DNA of 64,000 nt from Anaerobacillus arseniciselenatis (GTDB lineage: Bacteria; Bacillota; Bacilli; Bacillales; Anaerobacillaceae), in contig NZ_MLQQ01000006.1 in NCBI RefSeq assembly GCF_001865995.1, positions 1-64,000 on the forward strand, written 5' to 3'. This document shows, piece by piece, positions 25,407-34,443 of the stretch. Positions within the stretch are counted from its first letter, which is position 1. The number at the start of each line of letters is the position of its first letter. The notes beneath the pieces were generated by a model. It ran no database searches. It saw only the letters and a program-made list of their open reading frames with translations, and had not been told where the DNA came from. A program made the translations under genes and the position numbers.

Positions 25407-25820
25407 TCACCTCACTTCTACTCCAGATTGAAATTGATAATTTCGAACGACCATCCCATTAGCTTCAACCATCCCTAGCTTCTTATAATATGGTTGCAAA
25501 TTTTTATCACACAATAAATCGATCATATATAAACCTTCAAGCTCTTGTAGCATCCGTTTCATTAATTCCGTACCGATCCCTTTGTTTTGATACTCAGGCA
25601 AAACTTCAAGAAATGGAATGTAAGCTGACAATACATCGTCTGTAATTGCAGTAATAAAACCAACGACTTGATGGTTCTCTTCATCAATGCAAACAACGAT
25701 TTTATCACTTTTTTGTAATAGTTCTAAATGTTTTTCTTCACTTGGAGGGTTTGGCCAACCAACAAAAAAAACTTTTAACATTTTTACAGTAATATCTTTA
25801 CAACAATAATGGTAATTCAT
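25407..25820 (-). CDS. GNAT family N-acetyltransferase
   Basis: 137 aa with the GNAT core: KIVVCIDEENHQVVGFIT, LEVLPEYQNKGIGTELMKRM (acetyl-CoA pyrophosphate loop) and the C-terminal LLCDKNLQPYYKKLGM. The acceptor substrate is unknown. It is the first gene of a likely two-gene unit with the anti-sigma-like protein, since their coding regions nearly touch. AGGAGG precedes the start. Confidence 0.88.
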   Translation of the reverse strand: MNYHYCCKDITVKMLKVFFVGWPNPPSEEKHLELLQKSDKIVVCIDEENHQVVGFITAITDDVLSAYIPFLEVLPEYQNKGIGTELMKRMLQELEGLYMIDLLCDKNLQPYYKKLGMVEANGMVVRNYQFQSGVEVR

Positions 25821-25874
25821 TTTATTCTCCTCCTACTATTTAATACATTTACAACTATTTTATTCTATAACTAC

Positions 25875-26145
25875 TAACCAACTTTTCCATACAAAACGCT
25901 CAAGACGATATATCGTCACCACCTTGCATGTAAAATTGGTGATGGATTTTCTTTCCCTTCGCTGTAAACTTCTATCGAATTTTAGAGGCTCGTGAAAGGA
26001 AATCCATCACCAAGTATCTATTTGCATAAAAAACCCTCATGGTGGCATGCCTGCCGCCGCCATCTAACATGAAAAGTCGGGCGGGGGTCCTAACCAACAA
26101 ACCAACTTTCATACAAAAAAGGCAGGGACGTTCCCTACCATGTTA
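25875..26145. repeat. Family II structured repeat, copy 2 (inverted orientation)
   Basis: The hairpin arms TTGGTGATGGATTT and AAATCCATCACCAA enclose a loop CTTCTATCGAATTTTAGAGG, the reverse complement of the loop in copy 1. Outer words CCATACAAAACGCTC and ACCAACTTTCATACAAAA match the ends of copies 1 and 3. Confidence 0.75.
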
Positions 26146-26170
26146 TAATTACTACTATTTTATTATCTAA

Positions 26171-26587
26171 TTAATTCGAAATAATGAGTGTAATTTCATT
26201 TCCTATGTCATTAAAGAACACTTCGTTCACTACTTCAAACATAATATAAATACCTCGACCATTTTCTTCGAATAATGTCTCCTCAAGAAGCTGACGGGAT
26301 CCTTTTTTATGTATTAAATCTAATTTTTCGTGAACTGGAAATCCATTTCCGCTATCTTTTATTTTGATTAATAAATCATCTGTCGATAATAGTTCAAGTT
26401 CAACAATGATTGGAAACTCTCCATGAACAACAGCATTATTAATCGCTTCGTTAAAGGCACACATTGCAGAAAATTGATTTTTTTCCGAACACATTGATTT
26501 GAGATGACGCTCTAGGAGATTATAGTTGTCTTTGTATTGTTCCAAACTTTCGATTTTAAACGTTGACGGGACAGTACATGTGGGCAT
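26171..26587 (-). CDS. RsbW/SpoIIAB-like ATP-binding protein
   Basis: About 138 aa with a Bergerat-fold ATPase: N box FNEAINNAVVHG, G1 box IKDSGNGFP and G2 box ENGRGIYIM. This is the anti-sigma/serine kinase type (HATPase_c_2). It would phosphorylate an anti-sigma antagonist or bind a sigma factor, but neither is adjacent. ATG at 26587 follows AAAGGATG. It ends near a Spo0E-family gene on the same strand. Confidence 0.82.
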   Translation of the reverse strand: MPTCTVPSTFKIESLEQYKDNYNLLERHLKSMCSEKNQFSAMCAFNEAINNAVVHGEFPIIVELELLSTDDLLIKIKDSGNGFPVHEKLDLIHKKGSRQLLEETLFEENGRGIYIMFEVVNEVFFNDIGNEITLIISN

Positions 26588-26610
26588 AACAATCATCCTT
26601 TATATATTTT

Positions 26611-26790
26611 TTATTTTATTATTTTTTGTTGATATTGATTCAAGAGATTATCTAACTTTTGACTCAGCCTAATAGTTTCAGGGTGATCAATTCCTTTAGT
26701 CTGACCAACGTATACCATTTTCTGACGCAATGTCTCTATTTTTTCACACGATTCGGGATTGGTTTTCTCTCTTTTAAGCATAACTTTCAT
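26611..26790 (-). CDS. Spo0E-family aspartyl-phosphate phosphatase
   Basis: 59 aa starting MKVMLKREKTNPESCEKIET. The pattern of two helices with SQKLDNLLNQY matches the Spo0E signature (S-x-x-LD-x-L-x-x-Y). These proteins remove phosphate from Spo0A and so restrain sporulation. GGGGAGAAG lies just before the ATG. It is upstream of and co-directional with the RsbW-like gene, only 23 bp apart, so the two are probably co-transcribed. Confidence 0.85.
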   Translation of the reverse strand: MKVMLKREKTNPESCEKIETLRQKMVYVGQTKGIDHPETIRLSQKLDNLLNQYQQKIIK

Positions 26791-27047
26791 AACTTCTCCC
26801 CTCTCGTCACAAAAATAAATTCAAATTATCACTCAACACAATTTAACATATCCGTGTAAAATTCGTTAGAGATTCGACAAACTTTCTATTAATTCGACAC
26901 CGAAATTTTACAAGATAGATCAAAAACTTATTGAAATCTGCTATTCTCAGTTTTTTAATCAAGAAAAGCCTCGACCTTACTTGTTAGTGGACATTTATTC
27001 TTAAATGTCCGCAAGCACCTGAACTCACATTGATACACTCACACAAA

Positions 27048-27083
27048 ACAAAAAACAGCAACAAATTTCTTGTCGCTGTTTTC
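27048..27083 (-). terminator. Terminator of the sodium channel gene
   Basis: AAAACAGC on the minus strand pairs with GCTGTTTT across a loop containing ACAAG, then T-rich sequence. It lies 8 bp past the stop codon. Confidence 0.75.
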
Positions 27084-27090
27084 GGCTTAC

Positions 27091-27933
27091 CTATGATCCT
27101 AATTTATTTTTCTCCACAAGTAATTGCTTGATTTCACTCAGATCTTTCTTCAAATCTTCGTTTTCTTTGAACAATCGATCCATTTGTTCATCTCGTTTTG
27201 CGTCATCATCCTGACCTAAATAGCTTAAGATGACGGCGACGACTAGGTTTAAGATAACTAATGCCCCGATGATGATAAACGAAACAAAATAGGCCCATGC
27301 CCACGGTACTTCATTAATTATTGGCCTTGCAACTTGGCTTGCCCACGATTCAAATGTGACGACTTGCATCAACGTAAACAGTGCTGTGTGAAAACTTCCG
27401 AAAAACTCATACGGAAGAATTTCACTAAAAAAGGTCGTTCCGATAATTGCATAAATCGAAAAAAGCAAGATCGATAGACCTAATATACCAGTCAAAGCTG
27501 GAACAGATTTCATTAATGAGTCGATAATTTTTCGTAGCGCAGGAATTGCCGGGATCATTCTAATTAAACGCAATACCCTAATTAACCTTAGTACGCTTAC
27601 AAAAGGCGTTGAGTAAAATACTAAACTAGCAACGACAATACTAAAATCAAAAATATTCCACCGGTCTGAAAAATAACCTCTAAAGCCGAGTCCAATGATT
27701 TTCAAAAATAATTCTAGCACAAAAATCCAAACAATGATTTTATCTAAAGCTAGTAAGATACTATTTCCAGTAAAATACGTCTCACCGACGATAATAAGCC
27801 CATTAAAAAGAATTATACTAATAACAATCGGTTGAAAATATTTATGCTCTACTATTTGTTTAAACATCGTCTTTAATGAGCGATTATTACGATTAATTTC
27901 TTCTTTCTTTTTTAACTCCATTGCCTTAACCAC
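27091..27933 (-). CDS. Voltage-gated sodium channel (NaChBac family)
   Basis: 280 aa forming one six-span subunit of a homotetramer. S1-S3 lie at about residues 35-115; the voltage sensor S4 is LRLIRVLRLIRMIPAIPALR with Arg every third residue. The pore loop between S5 and S6 has the filter TFESWAS (TLESWAS in NaChBac). A C-terminal acidic coiled coil (EQMDRLFKENEDLKKDL) is typical of the family. In alkaliphilic Bacillus these channels support Na+ re-entry for motility and pH homeostasis. GTG at 27933 is chosen because AAGGG precedes it. Confidence 0.94.
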   Translation of the reverse strand: MVKAMELKKKEEINRNNRSLKTMFKQIVEHKYFQPIVISIILFNGLIIVGETYFTGNSILLALDKIIVWIFVLELFLKIIGLGFRGYFSDRWNIFDFSIVVASLVFYSTPFVSVLRLIRVLRLIRMIPAIPALRKIIDSLMKSVPALTGILGLSILLFSIYAIIGTTFFSEILPYEFFGSFHTALFTLMQVVTFESWASQVARPIINEVPWAWAYFVSFIIIGALVILNLVVAVILSYLGQDDDAKRDEQMDRLFKENEDLKKDLSEIKQLLVEKNKLGS

Positions 27934-28185
27934 ATTTCCCTTCTATTCTATTGCTGTACTTTGTCTATCATTATATCAGAATTTTGCTTAAAGGTAATTG
28001 AATTGTTACGTTTTTCCTTCTCTTTTTCACGCTTATAATAAAAAAATGGAAGAGCACCGTTTTAAGCACTCTTCCCCAAAATATTCGACAGTCTTCTTAA
28101 CAGTCCCTGCAAAATAGCTTCTCCACGATGGACGGTTTATCTATTTTGGTAATTCACTAACATGGAATTCGCCTATTTTCTTCAG

Positions 28186-28605
28186 CTACTTCACAATCAT
28201 CACCGGACAATTCGCTCGTTTCGCCACTTTATGACTGACACTTCCTAAGACGAACCCTTGTATTCCATCTAAACCTCTACTTCCGATAATCAAAAGATCA
28301 ACATCATTATCATTGGCATATTTAATAATCGATGGACCTGCTTCTCCTTGTAAGATTTGAATAGTGTACTCGACACCTTCATCTGTCGCTATCTTCGTAA
28401 CTCCAGTTAATAACTCTTTTCGCTTTTCCTCGAGACTCATCGTGTTCCAGTTATTTAACACATCATGTTTTGCCTTATTAGAATCAACAACATAGACAAT
28501 TTCGACCTTTGACTCACTATTGCACTTTGCAATTTTGATTGCGTTTTCCGCTGCACGTTTCGAATGTTCCGACCCGTCATATGCTAATAAAATCTTCTTG
28601 TACAC
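28186..28605 (-). CDS. Universal stress protein UspA family
   Basis: About 139 aa starting MYKKILLAYDGSEHSKRA, with the C-terminal nucleotide-binding GSRGLDGIQGFVLGSVS motif of ATP-binding Usp proteins. GTG at 28605 is preferred, 8 nt after GGAGG; a longer frame overlaps that site. It follows a SulP transporter gene after only 15 bp, and Usp domains are often joined or linked to SulP carriers, so it may modulate that transporter. Confidence 0.92.
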   Translation of the reverse strand: MYKKILLAYDGSEHSKRAAENAIKIAKCNSESKVEIVYVVDSNKAKHDVLNNWNTMSLEEKRKELLTGVTKIATDEGVEYTIQILQGEAGPSIIKYANDNDVDLLIIGSRGLDGIQGFVLGSVSHKVAKRANCPVMIVK

Positions 28606-28620
28606 ATCAGTCACCTCCGT

Positions 28621-30069
28621 TTAATGTCCACCTAACCTATTTGCTAGTTTTTCGACTAACTCTGAACTTTCTTCATTTAACCCTGTAACATGGGCCTCAA
28701 TTCCGTTTTCTTTAAATTTATGAACAATTTTATCGATCGCCACAACGGCTGAATCATCCCAAATATGAGCCCTTGCTAAGTTAATTTCCACTTCTTTGAC
28801 ATCATCTTGATACTCAAATTTTTTCAACAAATCTGTTACAGAAGCAAAGAACAATTGACCCTTTATTTTATAAACTTTTTTGCTTCCTTCAATCTTACTG
28901 TCCACCTTTACATCTGATATTTTCGCTGCAAAGAAGATCCCACTTAACAAAATCCCTGCAAACACACCGATTGCTAAATTATGCGTTACAACCACCGTTA
29001 TCACTGTCACAAGCATCACCGTTGCATCTGTTTTAGGGACTAGGTGTAGGGTTCGTAATGAATTCCAATCAAATGTACTAACCGAAACCATGATCATTAC
29101 ACCCGCCAACACAGCCATCGGGATTAAAACGACAATATCACCTAACACAACGATCAAGAACATTAAAAAAGCACCCGCAACAAAAGCAGATAACCTACCT
29201 CTTCCTCCTGATTTTACGTTAATGACTGATTGACCAATCATCGCACAACTTGCCATTCCACCAAATAACCCAACAGCGATGTTGGCAATTCCTTGTCCGC
29301 GACTTTCTACGTTTTTTTCACTATCGGAATTGGTCATATCATCAACGATTGATGCGGTTAATAACGATTCGATAAGACCGACGACCGCTAAAGCCACCGA
29401 ATAAGGTAAAATAATCATCAACGTTTCTAAATTAAATGGAACTGCCGGTATCAAAAATTCAGGTAAGGTTCTCGGAATTGTCCCCATATCACCAACGGTC
29501 CATGCTTGAATATTCATTACTACAGCCAAAGCTGTGACGATAATGATTGCTACAAGCGTTGACGGTACCGCTTTTGAAATATAAGGGAATATGTAAATCA
29601 CCAATAATGTTAAAGCAACTAACGCATAAATCATCGGCCTATGACCGATAAAGTATTCAAGCTGAGACATAAAAATAAGGATCGCTAACGCATTCACAAA
29701 TCCAACCATGACTGAGCGTGGAATAAATTTCATATATCTCGCTAATTTAAATACACCAAATAAGATTTGAAATATGCCAGTCAAAATCGTCGCTGCCAAT
29801 AAATACTGCAATCCATGATCAGCTACTAATGTAACAATGACTAAAGCCATTGCACCCGTTGCAGCCGAAATCATCCCTGGCCTTCCACCGACAAAAGCAA
29901 TCACCACTGCCATCACGAACGATGCATACAGACCTACCATCGGATCTAGCCCGGCAATAATTGAAAAAGCAATCGCTTCTGGAATTAAAGCAAGTGCAAC
30001 AACAATTCCTGCTAGAATATCTCCTCGAATATTTCCAAACCAAGATTGTTTATAATTTACTTCGTTCAC
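28621..30069 (-). CDS. SulP family anion transporter with STAS domain
   Basis: About 482 aa. Ten or more hydrophobic helices are followed by a C-terminal STAS domain from about residue 390 ([18 protein letters not shown]). [12 protein letters not shown] is the SulP signature. It likely moves sulfate, bicarbonate or another anion with Na+ or H+. GTG at 30069 ([12 protein letters not shown]) follows AGGAGGGG; the frame continues upstream into a family I repeat, whose end adds an in-frame ATG (MKFTHVGG) without its own site. Confidence 0.92.
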   Translation of the reverse strand: MNEVNYKQSWFGNIRGDILAGIVVALALIPEAIAFSIIAGLDPMVGLYASFVMAVVIAFVGGRPGMISAATGAMALVIVTLVADHGLQYLLAATILTGIFQILFGVFKLARYMKFIPRSVMVGFVNALAILIFMSQLEYFIGHRPMIYALVALTLLVIYIFPYISKAVPSTLVAIIIVTALAVVMNIQAWTVGDMGTIPRTLPEFLIPAVPFNLETLMIILPYSVALAVVGLIESLLTASIVDDMTNSDSEKNVESRGQGIANIAVGLFGGMASCAMIGQSVINVKSGGRGRLSAFVAGAFLMFLIVVLGDIVVLIPMAVLAGVMIMVSVSTFDWNSLRTLHLVPKTDATVMLVTVITVVVTHNLAIGVFAGILLSGIFFAAKISDVKVDSKIEGSKKVYKIKGQLFFASVTDLLKKFEYQDDVKEVEINLARAHIWDDSAVVAIDKIVHKFKENGIEAHVTGLNEESSELVEKLANRLGGH

Positions 30070-30086
30070 CCTTTCCCCTCCTACAT

Positions 30087-30204
30087 GAGTGAATTTCATA
30101 ATTACCTAAGTTGAGCCATATCAAGCTATAAGTAGTTGCGAACGAATTAACGTAACTACTTATAGCTACTTAATGGCGATAATATAGAATTATGATATTC
30201 ATTA
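30087..30204. repeat. Palindromic repeat family I, copy before SulP
   Basis: Arms GAGTGAATTTCATAATTACC and GAATTATGATATTCATT; inner stem CTATAAGTAGTT/AACTACTTATAG differs from other copies but stays paired. It ends 18 bp upstream of the SulP start. Confidence 0.85.
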
Positions 30205-30342
30205 ATATAACAATAACTTTTCCATAAAATTAGTATTTTTCCTAAGTTGTTTTATATGTGAAAAGGGGTTCTGTTTTTGATATGTAAAATATGGAAAGGG
30301 CGGGCTGTTATGAAGTGCCGCGGACTCTACAATCATTCATCT

Positions 30343-30669
30343 CTAGTCATCTTCAACCTCATGTAAAAAGATTTTTTCTTGAAAGCCACCTCGTTTTTTA
30401 ACTTTTTCTTTTCGAATTTCCTCGATTTCTTCAAATGTTGAGCCGTGATGAGCCGCTAATGCGTGAATAATTTCAAGGACATCTGCTAATTCTTCTAATG
30501 CTACTGTATCGTTAGCTGCATACGTATATTCCTCGAGCTCCTCGAAACCTTTATTTTTTAATTCTTCTATGTATTGTTCGTCATTTAAAATGGAGCTTGT
30601 AAATTGTTTCCCTGATTTTTCAATAATCTCCGGAATGCGATCACGGACTAGTTTATTGTAGATTGGCAT
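30343..30669 (-). CDS. MazG-like nucleoside triphosphate pyrophosphohydrolase
   Basis: 108 aa. YNKLVRDRIPEIIEKSGK at the N-terminus and the acidic helix EELADVLEIIHALAAHHG (E-x-x-D metal ligands) define the phosphoribosyl-ATP pyrophosphohydrolase-like house-cleaning family. It would hydrolyse an unwanted nucleotide to the monophosphate. GGAGGG precedes the ATG. Single gene flanked by repeats on both sides. Confidence 0.85.
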   Translation of the reverse strand: MPIYNKLVRDRIPEIIEKSGKQFTSSILNDEQYIEELKNKGFEELEEYTYAANDTVALEELADVLEIIHALAAHHGSTFEEIEEIRKEKVKKRGGFQEKIFLHEVEDD

Positions 30670-30739
30670 AAATTTCCCTCCTATGTTGTCTTAAGTCATT
30701 TTTCTCTGTAGGAATTATATCATACGTTGTTTAAGTGTT

Positions 30740-31000
30740 GGACAGTTGGTTTGTTGGTTTGTTGGTTTGTTGGTTTGTTGGAAAGCTGAAAGTTGGAAAA
30801 AACAATTAAATTACATTTTAGATGGTGACGGTTACCATCATGAAGGTTTTGTATGAAAAAGGCAGGTGCTTTTGCGAACGAACGTCTGAGATTCAGTAGA
30901 AGGTCAAGGTGAAGTGAGGAAAAGCACCCGCCTTTTTCATCTTAGTTGGTGACGGGCTACCGTCATGAAGACATGTATGTAAAAACTACTTAAACAGTGA
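30740..31000. repeat. Family II structured repeat, copy 3
   Basis: Four tandem TTGGTTTG units begin the element. The hairpin arms GGTGCTTTT and AAAAGCACC enclose a loop with GTCTGAGATTCAGTAGAAGG, alignable with the loops of copies 1 and 2. GGTGACGGTTACCATCATG flanks the left side and GGTGACGGGCTACCGTCATG the right. Confidence 0.75.
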
Positions 31001-31066
31001 AATGGTTTCATTAACCTGCTAAAATTAAGAAGACAAAACAACAAAGGAAAAAAGAAAGGGGAAACC

Positions 31067-31636
31067 ATGATCATTAGACAAGCAAACGTAGAAGACTGGA
31101 AAGGGATTTCTCGTGTTCATGTGGATTGTATGCAACAAGCATACCAAGGAGTTTTACCTGCAAATATTTTAGATAAATTTACATATAACGATCGCGAGAA
31201 GCGCTGGCAAAAAGACCTCCCAAATACGATTAGTGGTGGCACGATGAATTTTGTGGCCTTAGATGACCAAGGTGAAATTGTCGGCTTTGCCTTAGGTGGG
31301 ACGATGAGAGATGCTCGATTGAGAATAAAATATACTGGAGAAATTTACGGATTATATGTTCATCCGAGCGCAAAAGGAAAAGGTGTTGGGAAAAAGCTAT
31401 TTGAGCGCCTTAGAGAGCATTTAGCTTCTCTGCATCATTCATCGGTCGCACTATGGACCTTCAAAGACCACAATTCTTGTCAGTTTTTCAAACAGCTAGG
31501 TGGCGAAGAAGTATATGATAAAAACACAACAATTGCCGGAAAAGAACTGAAAGAATTAGCCTTTGGATGGGAATCATTTACAAAAAAAAAAAAAAAACTA
31601 ACACTTACTATTTTAATGTACAATCGAACCCTCTAA
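31067..31636 (+). CDS. GNAT family N-acetyltransferase with a 15-A tract near the 3' end
   Basis: 189 aa. GEIYGLYVHPSAKGKGVGKK is the acetyl-CoA binding loop and HNSCQFFKQLGGEE the C-terminal motif. The domain ends at about LAFGWESF; the remaining residues come from reading through a run of 15 A (31582-31596) and look non-native. A change of one A would end or alter the C-terminus. AAAGGGG lies just before the ATG, and a terminator overlaps the stop. Confidence 0.85.
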   Translation: MIIRQANVEDWKGISRVHVDCMQQAYQGVLPANILDKFTYNDREKRWQKDLPNTISGGTMNFVALDDQGEIVGFALGGTMRDARLRIKYTGEIYGLYVHPSAKGKGVGKKLFERLREHLASLHHSSVALWTFKDHNSCQFFKQLGGEEVYDKNTTIAGKELKELAFGWESFTKKKKKLTLTILMYNRTL

Positions 31637-31661
31637 TTTCATTCAATTAATTAGAGGGTTC
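31626..31661 (+). terminator. Terminator overlapping the end of the GNAT gene
   Basis: GAACCCTCTAATT and AATTAGAGGGTTC form a perfect 13-bp stem. It starts inside the last codons of the frame, which suggests the original stop lay earlier, at the poly-A tract. Confidence 0.75.
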
Positions 31662-31729
31662 CGTTAATAATCAGTACTACGTATTTAGTAACTACCCCTG
31701 ATTTTTTATCGGCAACCCTCAAATTCATT

Positions 31730-31823
31730 TTATCGCCCATTCTCCTCCAAAATTTCTTTTAATACAAGTGCGAACCTTCCTGGCTCCTCAAGAATTGGGC
31801 TATGAGCAGAGTTTTCACCAAAA
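31730..31823 (-). pseudogene. Alpha/beta-hydrolase remnant (C-terminal ~30 aa)
   Basis: The minus-strand frame ending at 31730 reads GENSAHSPILEEPGRFALVL and on to NGR-stop. The SxHSP(I/M)xEEPxxF pattern is the catalytic-histidine region of proline iminopeptidase-like alpha/beta hydrolases. Nothing upstream matches: the TVP38 gene stop follows immediately. Confidence 0.65.
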
Positions 31824-31825
31824 TC

Positions 31826-32494
31826 TTAACGAAGCAGCTCACTCAATGATTTGTTTTTAAGATAATATTTATAAAAATAATAAGCTCCGATAATAATTAC
31901 AGACAATATCCCTAATATGTAATAATCCATTTCCAAAGTGACGATCCCCATTGGAATAAGCCCTAACATAAAAAAATAAATCAAATTTCCGACAGTCGTT
32001 GCTATAAAAAAATGTTTCAATTTTATCGAGCTCACACCACTAACAATATTAATCAAGCTCGTCGGTACAAACGGAAAGATTCTGCCGATGAACACAAATA
32101 AAAAACCATTCTCCTCCACTTTTTCTTTTAATGCAACATTTATCCTTCTAAGCAAAACATCTTGAAAAAAGTATCGTGTTGCGATAAAAACGCTCACCCC
32201 ACCAATAATACTTGTTACCCAACTCCAAATAACCCCATAAAAAAATCCAAATAACATGATATTAAGTGTAATTAAAATGATGAGAGGTATAATCGTAAAC
32301 GTATTTTGAAGGATCATCATCATTAATGTAATAAAAAGAATATAAACGATATTTTCATTTAACAACAATCGTATCGCATCAAGATCCCCGTTCATGACTA
32401 AGGTGAAAATATCCAATCTTTGAACCACTACTATACTAATTGTTATTAAAAATCCGAACAAAGCTATTTTCACCCAAGGGTTCATATTCGACAC
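31826..32494 (-). CDS. TVP38/TMEM64 (VTT/DedA-like) membrane protein
   Basis: 222 aa with about five hydrophobic helices and the VTT motif region GRIFPFVPTSLINIVSGVSS followed by IATTVGNLIY. The family (YdjX/YtxB-like) includes proteins involved in lipid scrambling and envelope homeostasis. GGGGA lies before the ATG. Its end abuts a hydrolase remnant, marking an old deletion junction. Confidence 0.85.
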   Translation of the reverse strand: MSNMNPWVKIALFGFLITISIVVVQRLDIFTLVMNGDLDAIRLLLNENIVYILFITLMMMILQNTFTIIPLIILITLNIMLFGFFYGVIWSWVTSIIGGVSVFIATRYFFQDVLLRRINVALKEKVEENGFLFVFIGRIFPFVPTSLINIVSGVSSIKLKHFFIATTVGNLIYFFMLGLIPMGIVTLEMDYYILGILSVIIIGAYYFYKYYLKNKSLSELLR

Positions 32495-32757
32495 CAGATT
32501 TCCCCTCCCAATATTATGTAATCGTAGTATTCACTATTGGAATAACAATTATGATATCTAGGGAGTATTGGAGAGGTCCGTCTAGCCGCCTGAGCAGCGC
32601 GCCATTTTACTTTTAGCTCCAAACCCCCAGCAAAAACACTACCAATTACCCTTTACTTTAAAATTACTGTCATTTTTTTAGAACTATTGTCGAATCTATT
32701 AAAAGTTCTCTAAATCTACTATAAAATAGTTTTATTGTCTAAGTTGTTTAATTCAAA

Positions 32758-32873
32758 GAAATTCATCATGCTATATTATCTCCATTAAGCATCTATATGT
32801 AGTTGCGTTAAACCTCCCGCAACTACATATATTTTGATATGACTCAATTAGGTAATGTTGAAATTCACTCAAT
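32758..32873. repeat. Palindromic repeat family I, degenerate inverted copy
   Basis: Inner stem TATATGTAGTTGCG/CGCAACTACATATA is perfect while the outer arms (GAAATTCATCATG, GTTGAAATTCACTC) have diverged. It ends just before the ribosome binding site of a Spo0E-like gene. Confidence 0.7.
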
Positions 32874-32895
32874 TATATTATTAGGAGCTAAGGTT

Positions 32896-33078
32896 ATGGA
32901 AAATTGTGAATGTATAACAGAAATTAAAAGCAAAATTAGTCGGCTACGTAAACATATGATTTACATAGCACAATTAAAAGGGATCAACCATTCTGACACG
33001 ATTAAATGTAGTCAAGAGCTTGATTTCTACTTAACCAAATATCAAAAAATAAAAGTAGCAGAAAAACAGTCTCATTAG
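32896..33078 (+). CDS. Spo0E-family aspartyl-phosphate phosphatase (second copy)
   Basis: 60 aa starting MENCECITEIKSKISRLRKH with SQELDFYLTKY, the Spo0E signature. ATG at 32896 follows TAGGAG; a longer frame starting at 32839 reads through the family I repeat and has no binding site. It would dephosphorylate Spo0A or a related regulator. It differs clearly from the other copy at 26611-26790, so they are paralogues rather than a recent duplication. Confidence 0.85.
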   Translation: MENCECITEIKSKISRLRKHMIYIAQLKGINHSDTIKCSQELDFYLTKYQKIKVAEKQSH

Positions 33079-33189
33079 CATCTTTAATTCATAATGCTTT
33101 CATTATTACACTGTGATGAAAATACTTTTCCTAGCCTTATGTAATTATTATAAACTTTTGCAAGCTCATCATTTTGTTCCCACAAAAAC

Positions 33190-33213
33190 AAAAAGCGGAG
33201 GATTTCTCCTCCA
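33190..33213 (-). terminator. Terminator of ddh
   Basis: GGAGGA (33197-33202) pairs with TCCTCC (33207-33212), with A runs on the left that read as T on the minus strand; 19 bp past the ddh stop. Confidence 0.8.
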
Positions 33214-33231
33214 CTCTTCTGTGTTCAGCTT

Positions 33232-34206
33232 CTATAATAACTCTTTTCTCAATTGTTCAGGCGATTTAGGAGATAAGTATCCAAACGGAATATCAAATAC
33301 TGTTTTTACACCTGTAAAACCTTCTTCAGCAAACTTATAAATCGCTCTAGCATAGGCAACCATGACACTTGCTGTAAACTCTGGATTGCTCTCTAATGTA
33401 AGGCCGAATTCGAAGATTTGCTTACTATTTTCACCCGTTTTTCCACTACGTAATACGACACCACCATGTGGCATTTTCGTATGCTTTTCTTTAAATTCTT
33501 CTTCAGTAATAAAGGTTACACTAGTTTCATAGTCCGCAAAATAGTTAGGCATCGTCTTAATATCGTTTTCGATGCGCGCTAAATCTGCACCAGCCTCTGC
33601 AACTACGTAACAATCTCTTAAGTGTTTTTCTTTTGTCGTTAACTCTGGTTCTTCACCGTTACGAACCTTGTTTACAGCTTCTTCCATCGGTATCGTATAT
33701 TGCACACCGTTTTGAACACCTTCAACACGACGAACCGCATCTGAGTGTCCTTGGCTTAAGCCTTTGCCCCAAAACGTGTACTCTTTTCCTTCTGGAAGGA
33801 TCGACTCTGCTAATAAACGGTTAAGAGAGAATAACCCTGGGTCCCAGCCCGTAGAAATCACACACGCATGGCCGTTATTTTTCGCTACTTTTTCGACAGC
33901 GCTGAAATATTCAGGAATTTTCGCATGTGTATCATAGCTATCGACGATATTAAACATTGAAGCAATGTATGGCGCTTGCTCTGGTAAGTCAGTGGCAGAA
34001 CCACCGCAAAGCAACATAACATCGACTTTCCCTTTATAATGTTCAATTTCAGAAATATGTATCATGTTTTTATTTTGACCTACAGCATCAGGTTTTCGTC
34101 TTGTAAAAATCCCTACTAACTCCATATCTTCGTTTTGCTCGATCGCCGCCTCAACGCCACGACCTAAATTTCCGTAACCTACAATCCCCACTTTAATCTT
34201 GTTCAT
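33232..34206 (-). CDS. ddh: meso-Diaminopimelate dehydrogenase
   Basis: 324 aa. VGIVGYGNLGRGVEAAI is the NADPH-binding loop; the substrate region STGWDPGLFSLNRLL and GLSQGHSDAVRRVEGV are diagnostic of meso-DAP dehydrogenase. It converts tetrahydrodipicolinate, ammonia and NADPH to meso-DAP in one step, supplying lysine and peptidoglycan. ATG at 34206 (MNKIKVGI) has GGAGGAG 7-10 nt upstream. Only some Bacillaceae use this shortcut instead of the succinylase or acetylase routes. Confidence 0.95.
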   Translation of the reverse strand: MNKIKVGIVGYGNLGRGVEAAIEQNEDMELVGIFTRRKPDAVGQNKNMIHISEIEHYKGKVDVMLLCGGSATDLPEQAPYIASMFNIVDSYDTHAKIPEYFSAVEKVAKNNGHACVISTGWDPGLFSLNRLLAESILPEGKEYTFWGKGLSQGHSDAVRRVEGVQNGVQYTIPMEEAVNKVRNGEEPELTTKEKHLRDCYVVAEAGADLARIENDIKTMPNYFADYETSVTFITEEEFKEKHTKMPHGGVVLRSGKTGENSKQIFEFGLTLESNPEFTASVMVAYARAIYKFAEEGFTGVKTVFDIPFGYLSPKSPEQLRKELL

Positions 34207-34443
34207 AAATAACTCCTCCAATATTATTTTTTAGCTCCCCGCTAATCTTTTATATAGATTTACCAGTTTAGTTCTTTCGACACAAATATCCAATAATCCT
34301 TTTTATGCGCCACATTTTCATAAAATAGTCACCCAAAAGTCATTTCCACGGCTTTTGATTTCTCTTCTTAAGCCCCCGCACCACCTAACCAACCATCCAA
34401 CCATCCAACTAGCCAACAAAAAAAGAACAGGTCGCCCCATTCT

